A DNA stretch of 64,000 nt from Lacrimispora sphenoides JCM 1415 (GTDB taxonomy: Bacteria; Bacillota; Clostridia; Lachnospirales; Lachnospiraceae). This document shows positions 40,885 through 49,812 of this stretch, in pieces. The position numbers were made by a program, and so were the translations under genes. The notes under the pieces were generated by a model that searched no databases, had not been told where the DNA came from, and saw nothing but the letters and a program-made list of their open reading frames with translations. The stretch lies in contig NZ_LT630003.1 of the NCBI RefSeq assembly GCF_900105615.1, positions 992,001-1,056,000 of the forward strand, written 5' to 3'. How positions within the stretch are numbered: position 1 is the first letter of the stretch; the number at the start of each line of letters is the position of its first letter.

Positions 40885-42717
40885 ATGAAGATGAAAAGAG
40901 AAGACGTAAGAAATGTGGCGATTATTGCCCACGTCGATCATGGTAAAACAACACTGGTAGACGCCCTGCTTAAGCAAAGCGGCATATTCCGCGAGAATCA
41001 GGAAGTCGTGGAGCGTGTAATGGATTCCAATGATATCGAGAGAGAGCGGGGAATCACCATTTTATCCAAGAATACGGCTGTTCATTACAACGGAACCAAG
41101 ATCAACATCATTGATACCCCTGGCCACGCGGATTTCGGCGGCGAGGTGGAGCGTGTTTTAAAGATGGTAGACGGCGTAATCCTGGTTGTAGATGCTTATG
41201 AAGGAGTTATGCCTCAGACAAAATTCGTGCTTCGGAAAGCATTGGAGCTGGGACTTTCAGTGGTAACCTGCATCAATAAGATTGACCGTCCGGAGGCAAG
41301 GCCCATGGAGGTAGAGGAAGAAGTATTGGAGCTTCTCATGGACCTTGATGCCAGCGAAGAACAGCTAGATTGTCCGTTTGTCTATGCTTCCGCTAAGGCC
41401 GGATTTGCTAAAAAAGACCTTGATGACCAGGAAACCGACATGGCCCCCTTGTTTATGACTATTATTGATCATATACCGGCTCCGGAGGGGGATCCGGATG
41501 CAAATACCCAGCTGCTGATCAGCACCATTGACTACAATGAATACGTTGGACGTATCGGCGTGGGCAAGGTGGATAACGGCAGGATCAGAGTGAACCAGGA
41601 GTGCGTGATCGTAAACCATCATGATCCGGATAAATTCCGTAAGGTTAAAGTTGGAAAGCTGTATGAATACGAAGGCCTTAATAAGGTAGAGGTTCAGGAA
41701 GCTACCATCGGTGCCATTGTTGCCATTTCCGGAATTTCGGATATCCACATCGGTGATACCCTTTGCTCTCCGGAAAAACCGGAGGCGATTCCGTTCCAGA
41801 AGATCTCAGAGCCTACGATCGCCATGAATTTCATGGTAAATGACAGCCCTCTTGCCGGACAGGAAGGAAAATACATCACCTCCCGTCATATCAGAGAGCG
41901 CTTATTCAGGGAATTGAATACGGATGTCAGCCTCCGGGTGGAAGAGACCGATTCTCCGGACTGCTTTAAGGTATCCGGCCGCGGGGAGCTTCATCTGTCT
42001 GTTTTGATCGAGAATATGAGAAGAGAAGGCTTTGAATTCGCTGTCAGCAAGGCTGAAGTTTTGTACCATTATGATGAGAGAAACCACAAGTTAGAGCCCA
42101 TGGAGATCGCTTATGTTGACGTTCCTGAGGAATTTACCGGAGCAGTCATTCAGAAGCTTACAAGCCGTAAGGGAGAGCTTCAGGGCATGAGTCCTGCCAA
42201 TGGAGGCTACACAAGACTGGAATTTGCAATTCCTTCCAGAGGTCTGATCGGCTACCGGGGAGAGTTCATGACGGATACAAAAGGAAACGGAATCATGAAT
42301 ACGTCTTTTGACGGCTATGCAACCTTTAAGGGAGAGTTATCCTACCGTAAGACAGGATCCCTGATCGCTTATGAGTCAGGAGAATCCATTACCTACGGCT
42401 TGTTCAGCGCCCAGGAAAGAGGAAGCCTGTTTATCGGGCCTGGAGTAAAGGTTTATTCCGGCATGGTTATCGGCCAGAATCCAAAGGCAGAAGACATCGA
42501 AATCAATGTTTGTAAGACGAAAAAACTGACCAACACCCGTTCCTCCAGTGCAGATGAGGCTCTTAAGCTGACACCTCCAAGGGATATGAGTCTGGAACAG
42601 TGTCTTGACTTTATTGATACCGATGAACTTTTGGAAATCACTCCTTCAAACCTTCGGATCAGAAAGAAAATTTTAGATCCTACCTTGAGAAAAAGGTCAT
42701 CTATTAATAAAAAGTAA
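40885..42717 (+). CDS. typA: Translational GTPase TypA/BipA
   Basis: A 610-residue ribosome-associated GTPase related to EF-G, needed for 50S assembly under stress or cold. G motifs are [10 protein letters not shown] (G1), RGITI (G2), [12 protein letters not shown] (G3) and [10 protein letters not shown] (G4). The C-terminal TypA-specific domain includes [20 protein letters not shown] and [18 protein letters not shown]. The ATG at 40885 has only a GAAGAG-like ribosome site; ATG 40891 is the alternative. It is a single gene between terminators. Confidence 0.94.
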   Translation: MKMKREDVRNVAIIAHVDHGKTTLVDALLKQSGIFRENQEVVERVMDSNDIERERGITILSKNTAVHYNGTKINIIDTPGHADFGGEVERVLKMVDGVILVVDAYEGVMPQTKFVLRKALELGLSVVTCINKIDRPEARPMEVEEEVLELLMDLDASEEQLDCPFVYASAKAGFAKKDLDDQETDMAPLFMTIIDHIPAPEGDPDANTQLLISTIDYNEYVGRIGVGKVDNGRIRVNQECVIVNHHDPDKFRKVKVGKLYEYEGLNKVEVQEATIGAIVAISGISDIHIGDTLCSPEKPEAIPFQKISEPTIAMNFMVNDSPLAGQEGKYITSRHIRERLFRELNTDVSLRVEETDSPDCFKVSGRGELHLSVLIENMRREGFEFAVSKAEVLYHYDERNHKLEPMEIAYVDVPEEFTGAVIQKLTSRKGELQGMSPANGGYTRLEFAIPSRGLIGYRGEFMTDTKGNGIMNTSFDGYATFKGELSYRKTGSLIAYESGESITYGLFSAQERGSLFIGPGVKVYSGMVIGQNPKAEDIEINVCKTKKLTNTRSSSADEALKLTPPRDMSLEQCLDFIDTDELLEITPSNLRIRKKILDPTLRKRSSINKK

Positions 42718-42739
42718 TTGACGTAAATTGTAATTTAAA

Positions 42740-42798
42740 GGAGGATACTGCCTTCGTTCGCCGAATATTCGGCAAAGAAGCAGTATCTTCTTTTATTT
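42740..42798 (+). terminator. Terminator after typA
   Basis: GATACTGC(C)TTC pairs with GAAG(C)AGTATC, and the loop itself holds the palindrome GCCGAATATTCGGC; a TTCTTTT tail follows. Confidence 0.75.
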
Positions 42799-42929
42799 TC
42801 CGGCGCATCCTGCCCTGATGTGTCGATATTTTTGGATTGTTTTCTATCATTTTAGAGCATTCTCTCACATAAATTTAATATTAGCTGTGAAGCATATTAG
42901 CAAATAAGTGAAAGAAGAGGGGAAATACA

Positions 42930-43556
42930 ATGTCAGAAAAAATGATTGAAAACAACAAAGTGAGCGTCATCGGAGAGATCGTCTCCGGCTTCACCTTCAG
43001 CCATGAAGTATTTGGAGAAGGATTCTATATGGTGGATGTTGCGGTAAATCGTCTTAGTGAACAGGCAGATATCATACCGCTCATGATTTCAGAACGTCTT
43101 ATAGACGTGGAAGGAGATTACTCAGGCTTAACGGTGGAAGCCATTGGTCAGTTCCGTTCCTATAATCGTCATGAAGGAACAAAAAACCGGCTGGTGCTTT
43201 CTGTTTTTGTGAGAGAAGTTCATTTTATAGAAGAGTTTACGGATTATACAAAGACCAATCAAATTTTTCTGGATGGATACATATGCAAAGCCCCCATTTA
43301 CAGAAAAACACCTTTGGGAAGGGAAATTGCGGACCTGCTCCTTGCTGTTAACCGCCCATACGGGAAATCAGATTACATACCCTGCATCGCTTGGGGTAGA
43401 AATGCCAGATATGCTTCCGGATTCACAGTAGGAACAAGAGTAAAAGTATGGGGAAGAGTCCAGAGCAGGGAATACACCAAAAAGTTAACTGAAACAGAGT
43501 GTGAAAAAAGAGTGGCTTATGAAGTATCAGTCAGCAAACTGGAATGTGCGGAGTAA
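42930..43556 (+). CDS. OB-fold single-stranded DNA-binding protein with two OB domains
   Basis: A 208-residue protein with an SSB-like OB fold repeated. The first half (KVSVIGEIVSGFTFSHEVFG, then FRSYNRHEGTKNRLVLSVFV) and the second half (FLDGYICKAPIYRKTPLGRE, then IPCIAWGRNARYASGFTVG) each resemble an SSB core. RKTPLGREIADLLLAVNR is the most SSB-like block. There is no acidic tail of the classical SSB, so it is probably a specialised paralogue of clostridial type. AGAGGGG precedes the ATG. It is a single gene with no repair or replication genes beside it. Confidence 0.8.
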   Translation: MSEKMIENNKVSVIGEIVSGFTFSHEVFGEGFYMVDVAVNRLSEQADIIPLMISERLIDVEGDYSGLTVEAIGQFRSYNRHEGTKNRLVLSVFVREVHFIEEFTDYTKTNQIFLDGYICKAPIYRKTPLGREIADLLLAVNRPYGKSDYIPCIAWGRNARYASGFTVGTRVKVWGRVQSREYTKKLTETECEKRVAYEVSVSKLECAE

Positions 43557-43725
43557 ACGCTGTTATTTATAAATATGTGGAACGCCTTACAGACATGCCT
43601 TTTCGCTGGGAAATATTAAGGAAATGGTAAGAAAACTTGCAAAAGTATTAAAATTATGATACTATAATCAGGTTCTAACATAATATGTAAATAATTGCTT
43701 TTTAGCTGTTATGAGGTGCTTAAGG

Positions 43726-44229
43726 ATGAATAAAGGTGCGATACAGGTTATATGCGGGGAAGGTAAAGGAAAGACTGCAGCCGCTATGGGTATGGGAATC
43801 GGAGCTCTGACAAAAAACAAAACTGTGATCATGATACAGTTTTTAAAGGGCTGCCCCGGCCGGGATTCTTTTGATATTATGAAACGCATGGAACCTGAGA
43901 TGAAAATATTCCGGTTTGAAAAGTCCGATTGCTTTTTTGAAAGCCTTTCTAAAGAACAGCAGGAAGAGGAGCGGATGAATATCCGCAACGGTCTGAATTT
44001 CGCCAGAAAGGTCGTATCAACAGGAGAATGCGATATGCTGATCCTGGATGAAATCCTCGGACTTCTGGACCAGAAGATCATAGAAGCAGAGGAACTTGCA
44101 AAGCTGCTTCAGTCCAAAGTTGATGAGATGGAAGTCATATTAACCGGTAAGGTTTTTCAAAAGGAAATGGAACCGTATGTAGACAGTATTCTGGAAATCA
44201 ACCATGTTAAAGTTGACAACACAATATAA
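43726..44229 (+). CDS. cobO: Cob(I)yrinic acid a,c-diamide adenosyltransferase
   Basis: A 167-residue CobA/CobO/BtuR-type enzyme that transfers the adenosyl group of ATP to cobalt(I) corrinoids, giving adenosylcobalamin. The P-loop-like ATP site is VICGEGKGKTAAAMGMGIGA (residues 8-27), and the later MLILDEILGLLDQ is the family's second conserved block. GAGGTGCTT eight bases upstream favours the ATG at 43726. No other corrinoid genes adjoin, so it probably serves salvage. The promoter of the lysine-riboswitch transcript lies inside its last codons. Confidence 0.88.
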   Translation: MNKGAIQVICGEGKGKTAAAMGMGIGALTKNKTVIMIQFLKGCPGRDSFDIMKRMEPEMKIFRFEKSDCFFESLSKEQQEEERMNIRNGLNFARKVVSTGECDMLILDEILGLLDQKIIEAEELAKLLQSKVDEMEVILTGKVFQKEMEPYVDSILEINHVKVDNTI

Positions 44230-44241
44230 TAATGATAGTAT
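44213..44241 (+). promoter_or_regulatory. Sigma-A promoter of the lysine-riboswitch transcript
   Basis: TTGACA (44213-44218), 17-base gap, TAGTAT (44236-44241). It overlaps the last codons and stop of cobO, so dapA-dapB transcription starts at about 44250, just before the riboswitch. Confidence 0.7.
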
Positions 44242-44254
44242 GGTAACATACATA

Positions 44255-44488
44255 TTAGAGTAGAGGTTGCGTTGCTTATAAGTACCCTGTCCGATGTATC
44301 AGGTACAGATGAGGGCAGGGGGAAGGAAGAAACGCCGAAGAACGGTATGGCCTGAGCATGCTTGTTCTGGGCATATGGTTAAGAGCCATATGACTGTCAT
44401 CCTTTTGGATGGGGAGCTACTTAAAGAAGGATGAGATTACCAGATTCTAAACTTTAAGAGCTGACCCTGTTGTCAGCTCTATTTTTAA
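44255..44488 (+). ncRNA. Lysine riboswitch (L-box) with intrinsic terminator
   Basis: The lysine aptamer's conserved core is present in order: GAGGTTGCG, ATAAGTA, GCAGGGGGAAGGAAGAAACGC (the key GGAAGG and AAACGCCGAAG joins), GGCATATGG...CCATATGACTGTCAT, and a closing GGATGGGGAGCTACTT. An expression platform follows: AGAGCTGAC/GTCAGCTCT and a T run at 44455-44488. With lysine bound the terminator should form and shut off dapA-dapB, the diaminopimelate/lysine branch. Ligand identity is by established family consensus. Confidence 0.92.
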
Positions 44489-44604
44489 TTCATAGGAGTT
44501 TAAGTCCGGTGAAAGAAAAACGCTTCGTTACGGATGCGTACGACCCGCATGGGCCGGATGAAAGTTTACTGAGTATGATGAAAAAGAATCAGGAGGAAGA
44601 TATC

Positions 44605-45489
44605 ATGGCAATTTATGAAGGCGCAGGTGTAGCTCTTGTCACACCATTTAAGGAAAACAGGGAGGTAAACTATGAGAAGCTGGAGGAACTGGTAGAAGAA
44701 CAGATTGCTCTGGGAACGGACTCTATCATTGCATGCGGTACAACAGGCGAGGCGTCCACCATGACTCATGAGGAACATTTGGACGTGATCAAATTCGTAT
44801 GCCAAGTAACGAAAAAGCGGATCCCAGTCATTGCAGGAACCGGTTCTAATTGCACGGAGACGGCTGTTTACCTGTCTGAAGAGGCGGAAAAACACGGTGC
44901 TGACGGGCTGCTTCTCGTATCTCCTTATTACAATAAGGCAACTCAGAATGGACTGAAGGCTCACTTTAAAGCAGTCGCTGATATGGTGAAGATCCCTATT
45001 CTTCTTTACAATATCCCTGGAAGAACTGGGGTAACCATTGCGGCTGAGACCATAGCGGATTTATGCTTACATGTCACTAACATTGTAGGGGTAAAGGAAG
45101 CCAGCGGTAACTTTTCAGCCATAGCGGATATCATGAACCTTACGGACGGCCGTGTGGATTTATATTCCGGCAATGACGATCAGATCGTCCCCATGCTGTC
45201 CCTGGGAGGAAAAGGCGTTATTTCCGTCCTTTCCAACATTGCGCCTTCCCAGACCCATGAAATCTGTGAGTCTTATTTTAAGGGAGATGTAAAACGAAGC
45301 GCTGCACTTCAGCTTGCTGCTATCCCTCTTATCAATGCCTTGTTCTGTGAGGTTAATCCCATTCCTGTTAAGGCTGCCCTGAATCTTATGGGAAAGGCTG
45401 CAGGTCCTATGCGTCTGCCTCTTACTGAGATGGAACCTAAGAATCAGGAACGCTTAAGAGAAGCCATGAAAGCGTATGGAATTTTATAA
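44605..45489 (+). CDS. dapA: 4-hydroxy-tetrahydrodipicolinate synthase
   Basis: A 294-residue TIM-barrel aldolase that condenses pyruvate with aspartate semialdehyde, the first step towards diaminopimelate, lysine and spore dipicolinate. The Schiff-base lysine is Lys164 in VGVKEASGN, Tyr136 lies in LLYNIPGRTG, and the substrate loop ACGTTGEASTM is intact. AGGAGGAAG precedes the ATG at 44605. The lysine riboswitch upstream controls it. It is 38 bases before dapB. Confidence 0.95.
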   Translation: MAIYEGAGVALVTPFKENREVNYEKLEELVEEQIALGTDSIIACGTTGEASTMTHEEHLDVIKFVCQVTKKRIPVIAGTGSNCTETAVYLSEEAEKHGADGLLLVSPYYNKATQNGLKAHFKAVADMVKIPILLYNIPGRTGVTIAAETIADLCLHVTNIVGVKEASGNFSAIADIMNLTDGRVDLYSGNDDQIVPMLSLGGKGVISVLSNIAPSQTHEICESYFKGDVKRSAALQLAAIPLINALFCEVNPIPVKAALNLMGKAAGPMRLPLTEMEPKNQERLREAMKAYGIL

Positions 45490-45527
45490 TCAGTGAACGA
45501 TATACCTATAGAAGAAAAGAGGATTAC

Positions 45528-46286
45528 ATGATTAGGATGATAATGCACGGCTGTAATGGGGCCATGGGTCAGGTGGTATCCCAGATTGCAGCAGAGGAAA
45601 CGAATATAGCCATTGTTGCGGGAATTGATCCCCATGATACCATGCAGAACCGGTATCCGGTATTTCCGTCGCTGGAAGCCTGTGGGGAAGAGGCGGATGT
45701 GATCGTGGATTTTACCTCCTCTAAAGCAGTAGACAGCCTTCTTGATTACAGTGTTAAGAAAAAAATACCTGTGGTAGTTTGTACCACCGGACTATCGGAC
45801 GAACAGATAAAAAAGCTTGAGGAGGCTTCCAGTCATGTTGCAGTCCTTAGGTCCGCCAATATGTCTCTTGGGGTCAACCTGCTTATGAAACTGGTAAAAG
45901 AGGCAGCCCAGGTCCTTGCGGCCTCGGGATTTGATATTGAAATACTGGAAAAGCACCACAATAAAAAGCTTGATTCCCCAAGCGGGACGGCTCTTGCCCT
46001 GGCGGATTCCATTAATGAGGCCATGGATCAGGAATATCATTATGTTTATGACAGAAGCCAGGTAAGAAAGCCCAGAGACAAAAAAGAAATCGGAATCCAG
46101 TCTGTCCGCGGCGGAACGATTGTCGGGGAACATGATGTGATTTTTGCCGGAACGGATGAAATCATTACCTTTCATCACACCGCATATTCCAAGGCGATTT
46201 TTGCAAAAGGCGCTGTTTCTGCGGCAAAATTCCTTGCAGGAAAAGCTCCGGGATTATATACCATGAAAGATGTTATAAAATCATAA
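45528..46286 (+). CDS. dapB: 4-hydroxy-tetrahydrodipicolinate reductase
   Basis: A 252-residue NAD(P)H-dependent enzyme following DapA in the diaminopimelate pathway. The Rossmann motif is HGCNGAMGQV (residues 5-14), the catalytic His/Lys block is IEILEKHHNKKLDSPSGTAL, and the C-terminal domain has HHTAYSKAIFAKGAV. AGAGG precedes the ATG; a second in-frame ATG nine bases on is possible. It shares the lysine-controlled transcript with dapA. Other lysine genes are not in the window. Confidence 0.95.
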   Translation: MIRMIMHGCNGAMGQVVSQIAAEETNIAIVAGIDPHDTMQNRYPVFPSLEACGEEADVIVDFTSSKAVDSLLDYSVKKKIPVVVCTTGLSDEQIKKLEEASSHVAVLRSANMSLGVNLLMKLVKEAAQVLAASGFDIEILEKHHNKKLDSPSGTALALADSINEAMDQEYHYVYDRSQVRKPRDKKEIGIQSVRGGTIVGEHDVIFAGTDEIITFHHTAYSKAIFAKGAVSAAKFLAGKAPGLYTMKDVIKS

Positions 46287-46362
46287 ATTTTCCAATATCT
46301 TCCACCATAATTCGTTCTTCCTTTACACATACTAATCGTAGAAAATGAAAGGAGAATGTATT

Positions 46363-46677
46363 ATGAAAAGGATAAAACCTTATGCAATTACCCTTATTGT
46401 CATTATGACAGTAATGTGTCTGACTGCTTGCGGAACCACAAAAGGAAATAAGGGAACCTCAGCAGGCACCACTGGTGCAACAACCCAGACAACTGCAGCA
46501 GTAACAACCAAAGCTACTACTGAAACTACTACTGTAACTGGAACTACAGGTACAGGAGCAGCAAATGAGAGCACTGGTGTGATTAACGGTGTTGTTAATG
46601 ATGTAGAAAAAGGGGTTGACAAAATTACAGGTGAAACTAATGGCCAGCCTACTACAGGAGCCACAAAAGCACCATAA
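46363..46677 (+). CDS. Threonine-rich small lipoprotein
   Basis: A 104-residue secreted lipoprotein. The signal peptide ends in lipobox LTAC (Cys23), and the mature part is a low-complexity Thr/Ala/Gly chain (for example TTAAVTTKATTETTTVTGTT), then a short NGVVNDVEKGVDKITGETNG segment. GAAAGGAG lies before the ATG at 46363. The Thr-rich region looks like an extended, possibly glycosylated wall-spanning linker, with the VNDVEKGVDKI part perhaps a small helix. No enzymatic domain is visible. A strong terminator follows. Confidence 0.75.
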   Translation: MKRIKPYAITLIVIMTVMCLTACGTTKGNKGTSAGTTGATTQTTAAVTTKATTETTTVTGTTGTGAANESTGVINGVVNDVEKGVDKITGETNGQPTTGATKAP

Positions 46678-46694
46678 TAGAACGAGATCAGCAA

Positions 46695-46741
46695 TAAAAA
46701 AGCTTCAGGCATGGAATCAATGCTTGAAGCTTTTTTTATTA
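46695..46741 (+). terminator. Terminator after the Thr-rich lipoprotein
   Basis: AAAAAGCTTCAGGCAT pairs with ATGCTTGAAGCTTTTT and ends in a T run. Confidence 0.85.
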
Positions 46742-46873
46742 TAAGATATAATATAATTGAAACACATCTTACAATATTAAATAACGGTTCTATTTTTTAT
46801 CAGAAAGACCATATTCTGGCCAATTATTCAGTGATTATGCCATAATAACAAGCCTTCCCGGCAGAGAGGCAAA

Positions 46874-47251
46874 ATGTCCATGAAAAGGAAAATTGATTAT
46901 TTTAAATATCAGCGGTATAATAATAAAAGGAAGAAGCCGTGGAGAAGTCTTAAACAAGCGATTCCTCAAAAGGAAGGTTTAAATATCCGCCTGAGAAAAG
47001 GCTTACTGCTTGTAATCCTTTTGGAAGCGGCAGTATTTATCCTGCCGTACGGAGAAACATTTGCAAGTAATCCTCATGAATTCCTGCCTGTTCACAAAGA
47101 GGCGGAGGTTCATCAGGAATCGTTTATTGAAGCCTTTTGGGGCCGGAAAACCGGGGAGACTAAAGAACAGGGGCTTTCTGTTGACTGGAAGGAAGGTAAG
47201 GTTAAGTTATGGCAAAAAGTAGAGCGTGTGATCCTTCAGGGACCTGATTGA
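46874..47251 (+). CDS. Hypothetical 125-aa protein with one membrane span
   Basis: A strongly basic N-terminus (KRKIDYFKYQRYNNKRKKPW) is followed by a membrane segment (GLLLVILLEAAVFILPYG, residues 43-60) and a polar, Glu/Lys-rich C-terminal part ending KLWQKVERVILQGPD. Topology suggests a cytoplasmic N-terminus and an external tail. GAGAGG lies before the ATG. No family is recognised. It lies between a lipoprotein gene and purC without shared signals. Confidence 0.6.
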   Translation: MSMKRKIDYFKYQRYNNKRKKPWRSLKQAIPQKEGLNIRLRKGLLLVILLEAAVFILPYGETFASNPHEFLPVHKEAEVHQESFIEAFWGRKTGETKEQGLSVDWKEGKVKLWQKVERVILQGPD

Positions 47252-47397
47252 GAAACAAAATCATAGAAGGGTCATAAGTATTTATAATAATAAAACCAGT
47301 TGCAATCCTATTTTCACTGTATTATAATTTCTACTGAAACACCGTAGTTTTATTTGAAAATCTTATAAATTAATTCAGTAAAGGACAGGTGGATACC

Positions 47398-48105
47398 GTG
47401 GAAAAAAGAGAATTGCTGTATGAGGGAAAAGCGAAAAAGGTTTATACAACGGAGGATCCGGATGTATTGGTTGTTTCATACAAAGACGATGCCACAGCAT
47501 TTAATGGCCTTAAAAAAGGCACCATTGTAGGGAAAGGTGCGGTCAACAACCGGATGACCAACTTTATTTTCAAAAAGCTGGAAGCCAAAGGCGTTCCCAC
47601 TCATCTGGTGGAAGAGTTGAACGACCGGGAGACTGCAGTGAAGAAAGTGGAGATCATTCCCCTTGAGGTGATCATCAGAAACTATTCCGCTGGAAGCTTT
47701 GCCAAGAAGATGGGAATGGAAGAAGGCGTGAAATTCGCCTGTCCGACTCTTGAATTCAGTTATAAAAATGATGATCTGGGCGACCCGTTCATTAACGACT
47801 ACTACGCATTGGCCCTTAATCTTTCCACTCAGGAAGAAATCGACAAAATAACGGAATATGCTTTTAAAGTAAATGAAGTACTGATAGAATATTTTGACGG
47901 TTTAAACATCGATTTGATTGACTTTAAGATAGAGTTCGGCCGTTATCATGGACAGGTCATTCTGGCTGACGAGATTTCTCCTGACACATGCAGGCTATGG
48001 GATAAGGATACCCATGAAAAGCTGGATAAGGACCGTTTCCGCAGGGATTTAGGAGGCGTGGAGGACGCATATGAGGAAGTGTTCCGCCGTCTTGGCATCC
48101 GGTAA
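47398..48105 (+). CDS. purC: Phosphoribosylaminoimidazole-succinocarboxamide synthase
   Basis: A 235-residue SAICAR synthetase, which joins aspartate to CAIR in purine synthesis. The N-terminal ATP site [13 protein letters not shown], the [12 protein letters not shown] loop, [17 protein letters not shown] and the C-terminal [14 protein letters not shown] are characteristic. The start is GTG at 47398 (EKRELLYEG); an in-frame GTG at 47389 is too close to AAAGGA. Between it and purF lie two leader-repeat units. Confidence 0.94.
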   Translation: MEKRELLYEGKAKKVYTTEDPDVLVVSYKDDATAFNGLKKGTIVGKGAVNNRMTNFIFKKLEAKGVPTHLVEELNDRETAVKKVEIIPLEVIIRNYSAGSFAKKMGMEEGVKFACPTLEFSYKNDDLGDPFINDYYALALNLSTQEEIDKITEYAFKVNEVLIEYFDGLNIDLIDFKIEFGRYHGQVILADEISPDTCRLWDKDTHEKLDKDRFRRDLGGVEDAYEEVFRRLGIR

Positions 48106-48120
48106 ACAGCATAGAGAGAA

Positions 48121-48226
48121 ATACCTGCGGGTATACCTTTATGCCCAATAAAAACGGGCAGGAAAGAGGATCGCCCTACGGGTATACCTGTATGCCCAGA
48201 GGGTATGGGCAGAAAAGAGGAAAAGA
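48121..48226 (+). repeat. Leader repeat, two tandem ~51-bp units upstream of purF
   Basis: Each unit has CGGGTATACCTNTATGCCC, a variable loop, then GGGCAGRAAAGAGG. The period is 51 bases (GGG at 48129 and 48180). The loops differ (AATAAAAAC versus AGAGGGTAT) while both stem arms are kept. The proximal GAGG is the purF ribosome site, seven or more bases before the ATG at 48233. Confidence 0.85.
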
Positions 48227-48232
48227 CATCAA

Positions 48233-49675
48233 ATGAATAACGAATGGAATTTCAATTTTGAGGATGAGCTGCATGAGGAATGCGGCGTATTCGGAATGTA
48301 CGATTTTGACGGCGGCGACGTTGCTTCCACCATTTATTATGGATTGCTTGCATTGCAGCACAGAGGCCAGGAGAGCTGCGGAATCGCGGTCAGCGATACC
48401 GGCAGTTCTAAGGCAAAGGTAAGCGCCCATAAGGGGATGGGGTTATGTAATGAGGTCTTTACACCGGAAATTTTAGAAGGCCTTTGCGGCGACATCGGCG
48501 TAGGTCATGTTCGTTATTCTACTGCAGGCAGCAGCACACGGGAGAATGCCCAGCCGCTTGTACTCAATTATCTGAAAGGAACATTGGCCATGGCTCATAA
48601 CGGCAATCTGGTCAATGCACCGGAATTAAGACGAGAGCTTGAATATAACGGAGCCATTTTCCAGACGACGATTGATTCAGAGGTGATCGCTTACCACATT
48701 GCAAGGGAGAGAGTGAAAGCTGCAACCGTTGAGGCTGCTGTTGTAAATGCCATGAAAAAGCTTAAAGGGGCTTATTCCCTTGTCATAATGAGTCCCCGTA
48801 AGATAATCGGAGCCAGGGATCCTTATGGATTTAAGCCTCTGTGTATTGGAAAACGTGATAATGCCTATATCCTGGTATCGGAAAGCTGTGCCCTTGATAC
48901 CCTTGGTGCAGAGTTTGTCCGGGACGTTTGCCCCGGGGAAGTCGTGACCATTACAAAGGAGGGAATCGCTTCTGATACAAGTCTTTGCCTTGTGGATAAG
49001 TCAAAAGAAGCCAGATGTATTTTTGAATATATTTATTTTGCCAGGCCGGACAGCGTGTTTGACGGTGTCAGCGTCTATCATTCCAGGATGTGCGCCGGCC
49101 GTGCGTTAGCGATGGATTCTCCGGTGGAGGCGGACCTTGTGGTCGGAGTTCCGGAATCAGGCAACGCCGCTGCACTGGGATATTCCCTTCAGTCCGGAAT
49201 CCCTTATGGGACCGCTTTTGTAAAGAATTCTTATGTTGGCAGGACTTTTATAAAGCCCAAGCAGAGCAACCGGGAATCCGCGGTCAGAATTAAGCTTAAT
49301 GTGTTAAAGGAAGCGGTAATGGGGAAGCGGGTCATCATGATCGACGATTCCATCGTCCGTGGAACTACCAGCGCCCTCATTGTCAATATGCTTCGGGAGT
49401 CAGGGGCAAAGGAGGTCCATATCCGGATCAGTTCCCCGCCATTTCTCCATCCCTGTTATTTCGGAACCGATATACCTAATGAGGATCAGCTGATGGCACA
49501 TAACAGAACCATTGAAGAAATCCGGGATCTTCTGGGTGCGGATTCTCTGTCTTACTTAAAGATTGAACGGTTGAATGAAATGGCAGAGGGACTTCCGATC
49601 TGTACAGCATGCTTTAGCGGAGATTATCCCATTGAGCCGCCTAAGGAGGACATCCGGGGAGAATACATGGAGTAA
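48233..49675 (+). CDS. purF: Amidophosphoribosyltransferase
   Basis: A 480-residue glutamine PRPP amidotransferase catalysing the committed step of purine synthesis. After a short propeptide the catalytic cysteine follows in EECGVFGMYD (Cys17), to be exposed by processing as in the Bacillus enzyme. The glutaminase domain has GHVRYSTAGSS and NGNLVNA, and the phosphoribosyltransferase domain has the PRPP loop VIMIDDSIVRGTTS. CIFEYIYFARPDS, HPCYFGTD and PICTACFSGDY hold the four cysteine positions of the Bacillus-type 4Fe-4S cluster. It is preceded by tandem leader repeats that provide its ribosome site. Confidence 0.95.
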   Translation: MNNEWNFNFEDELHEECGVFGMYDFDGGDVASTIYYGLLALQHRGQESCGIAVSDTGSSKAKVSAHKGMGLCNEVFTPEILEGLCGDIGVGHVRYSTAGSSTRENAQPLVLNYLKGTLAMAHNGNLVNAPELRRELEYNGAIFQTTIDSEVIAYHIARERVKAATVEAAVVNAMKKLKGAYSLVIMSPRKIIGARDPYGFKPLCIGKRDNAYILVSESCALDTLGAEFVRDVCPGEVVTITKEGIASDTSLCLVDKSKEARCIFEYIYFARPDSVFDGVSVYHSRMCAGRALAMDSPVEADLVVGVPESGNAAALGYSLQSGIPYGTAFVKNSYVGRTFIKPKQSNRESAVRIKLNVLKEAVMGKRVIMIDDSIVRGTTSALIVNMLRESGAKEVHIRISSPPFLHPCYFGTDIPNEDQLMAHNRTIEEIRDLLGADSLSYLKIERLNEMAEGLPICTACFSGDYPIEPPKEDIRGEYME

Positions 49676-49693
49676 AAATGGATATTAATAGAG

Positions 49694-49746
49694 ACGGGGG
49701 CCGCCGTGATGACTGGGTTTATCCAGCCGGAGGGTCCCCGGTTTCT
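49694..49746 (+). terminator. Probable terminator after purF
   Basis: CGGGGGCC pairs imperfectly with GGGTCCCCG, with an inner CTGGGTTTATCCAG hairpin and GTTTCTCTT tail. Confidence 0.55.
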
Positions 49747-49812
49747 CTTCCCATCAAATAAAAAATATGTTACTATGAATGTAAATGAAGTCCAAGGAGG
49801 AATATAAGAACC

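Noticed and set aside
47252..47397. Purine riboswitch or PurR boxes before purC
   Set aside because: No guanine aptamer core and no clear CGAA-type PurBox pair is visible; only a TATAAT-like -10 is seen.
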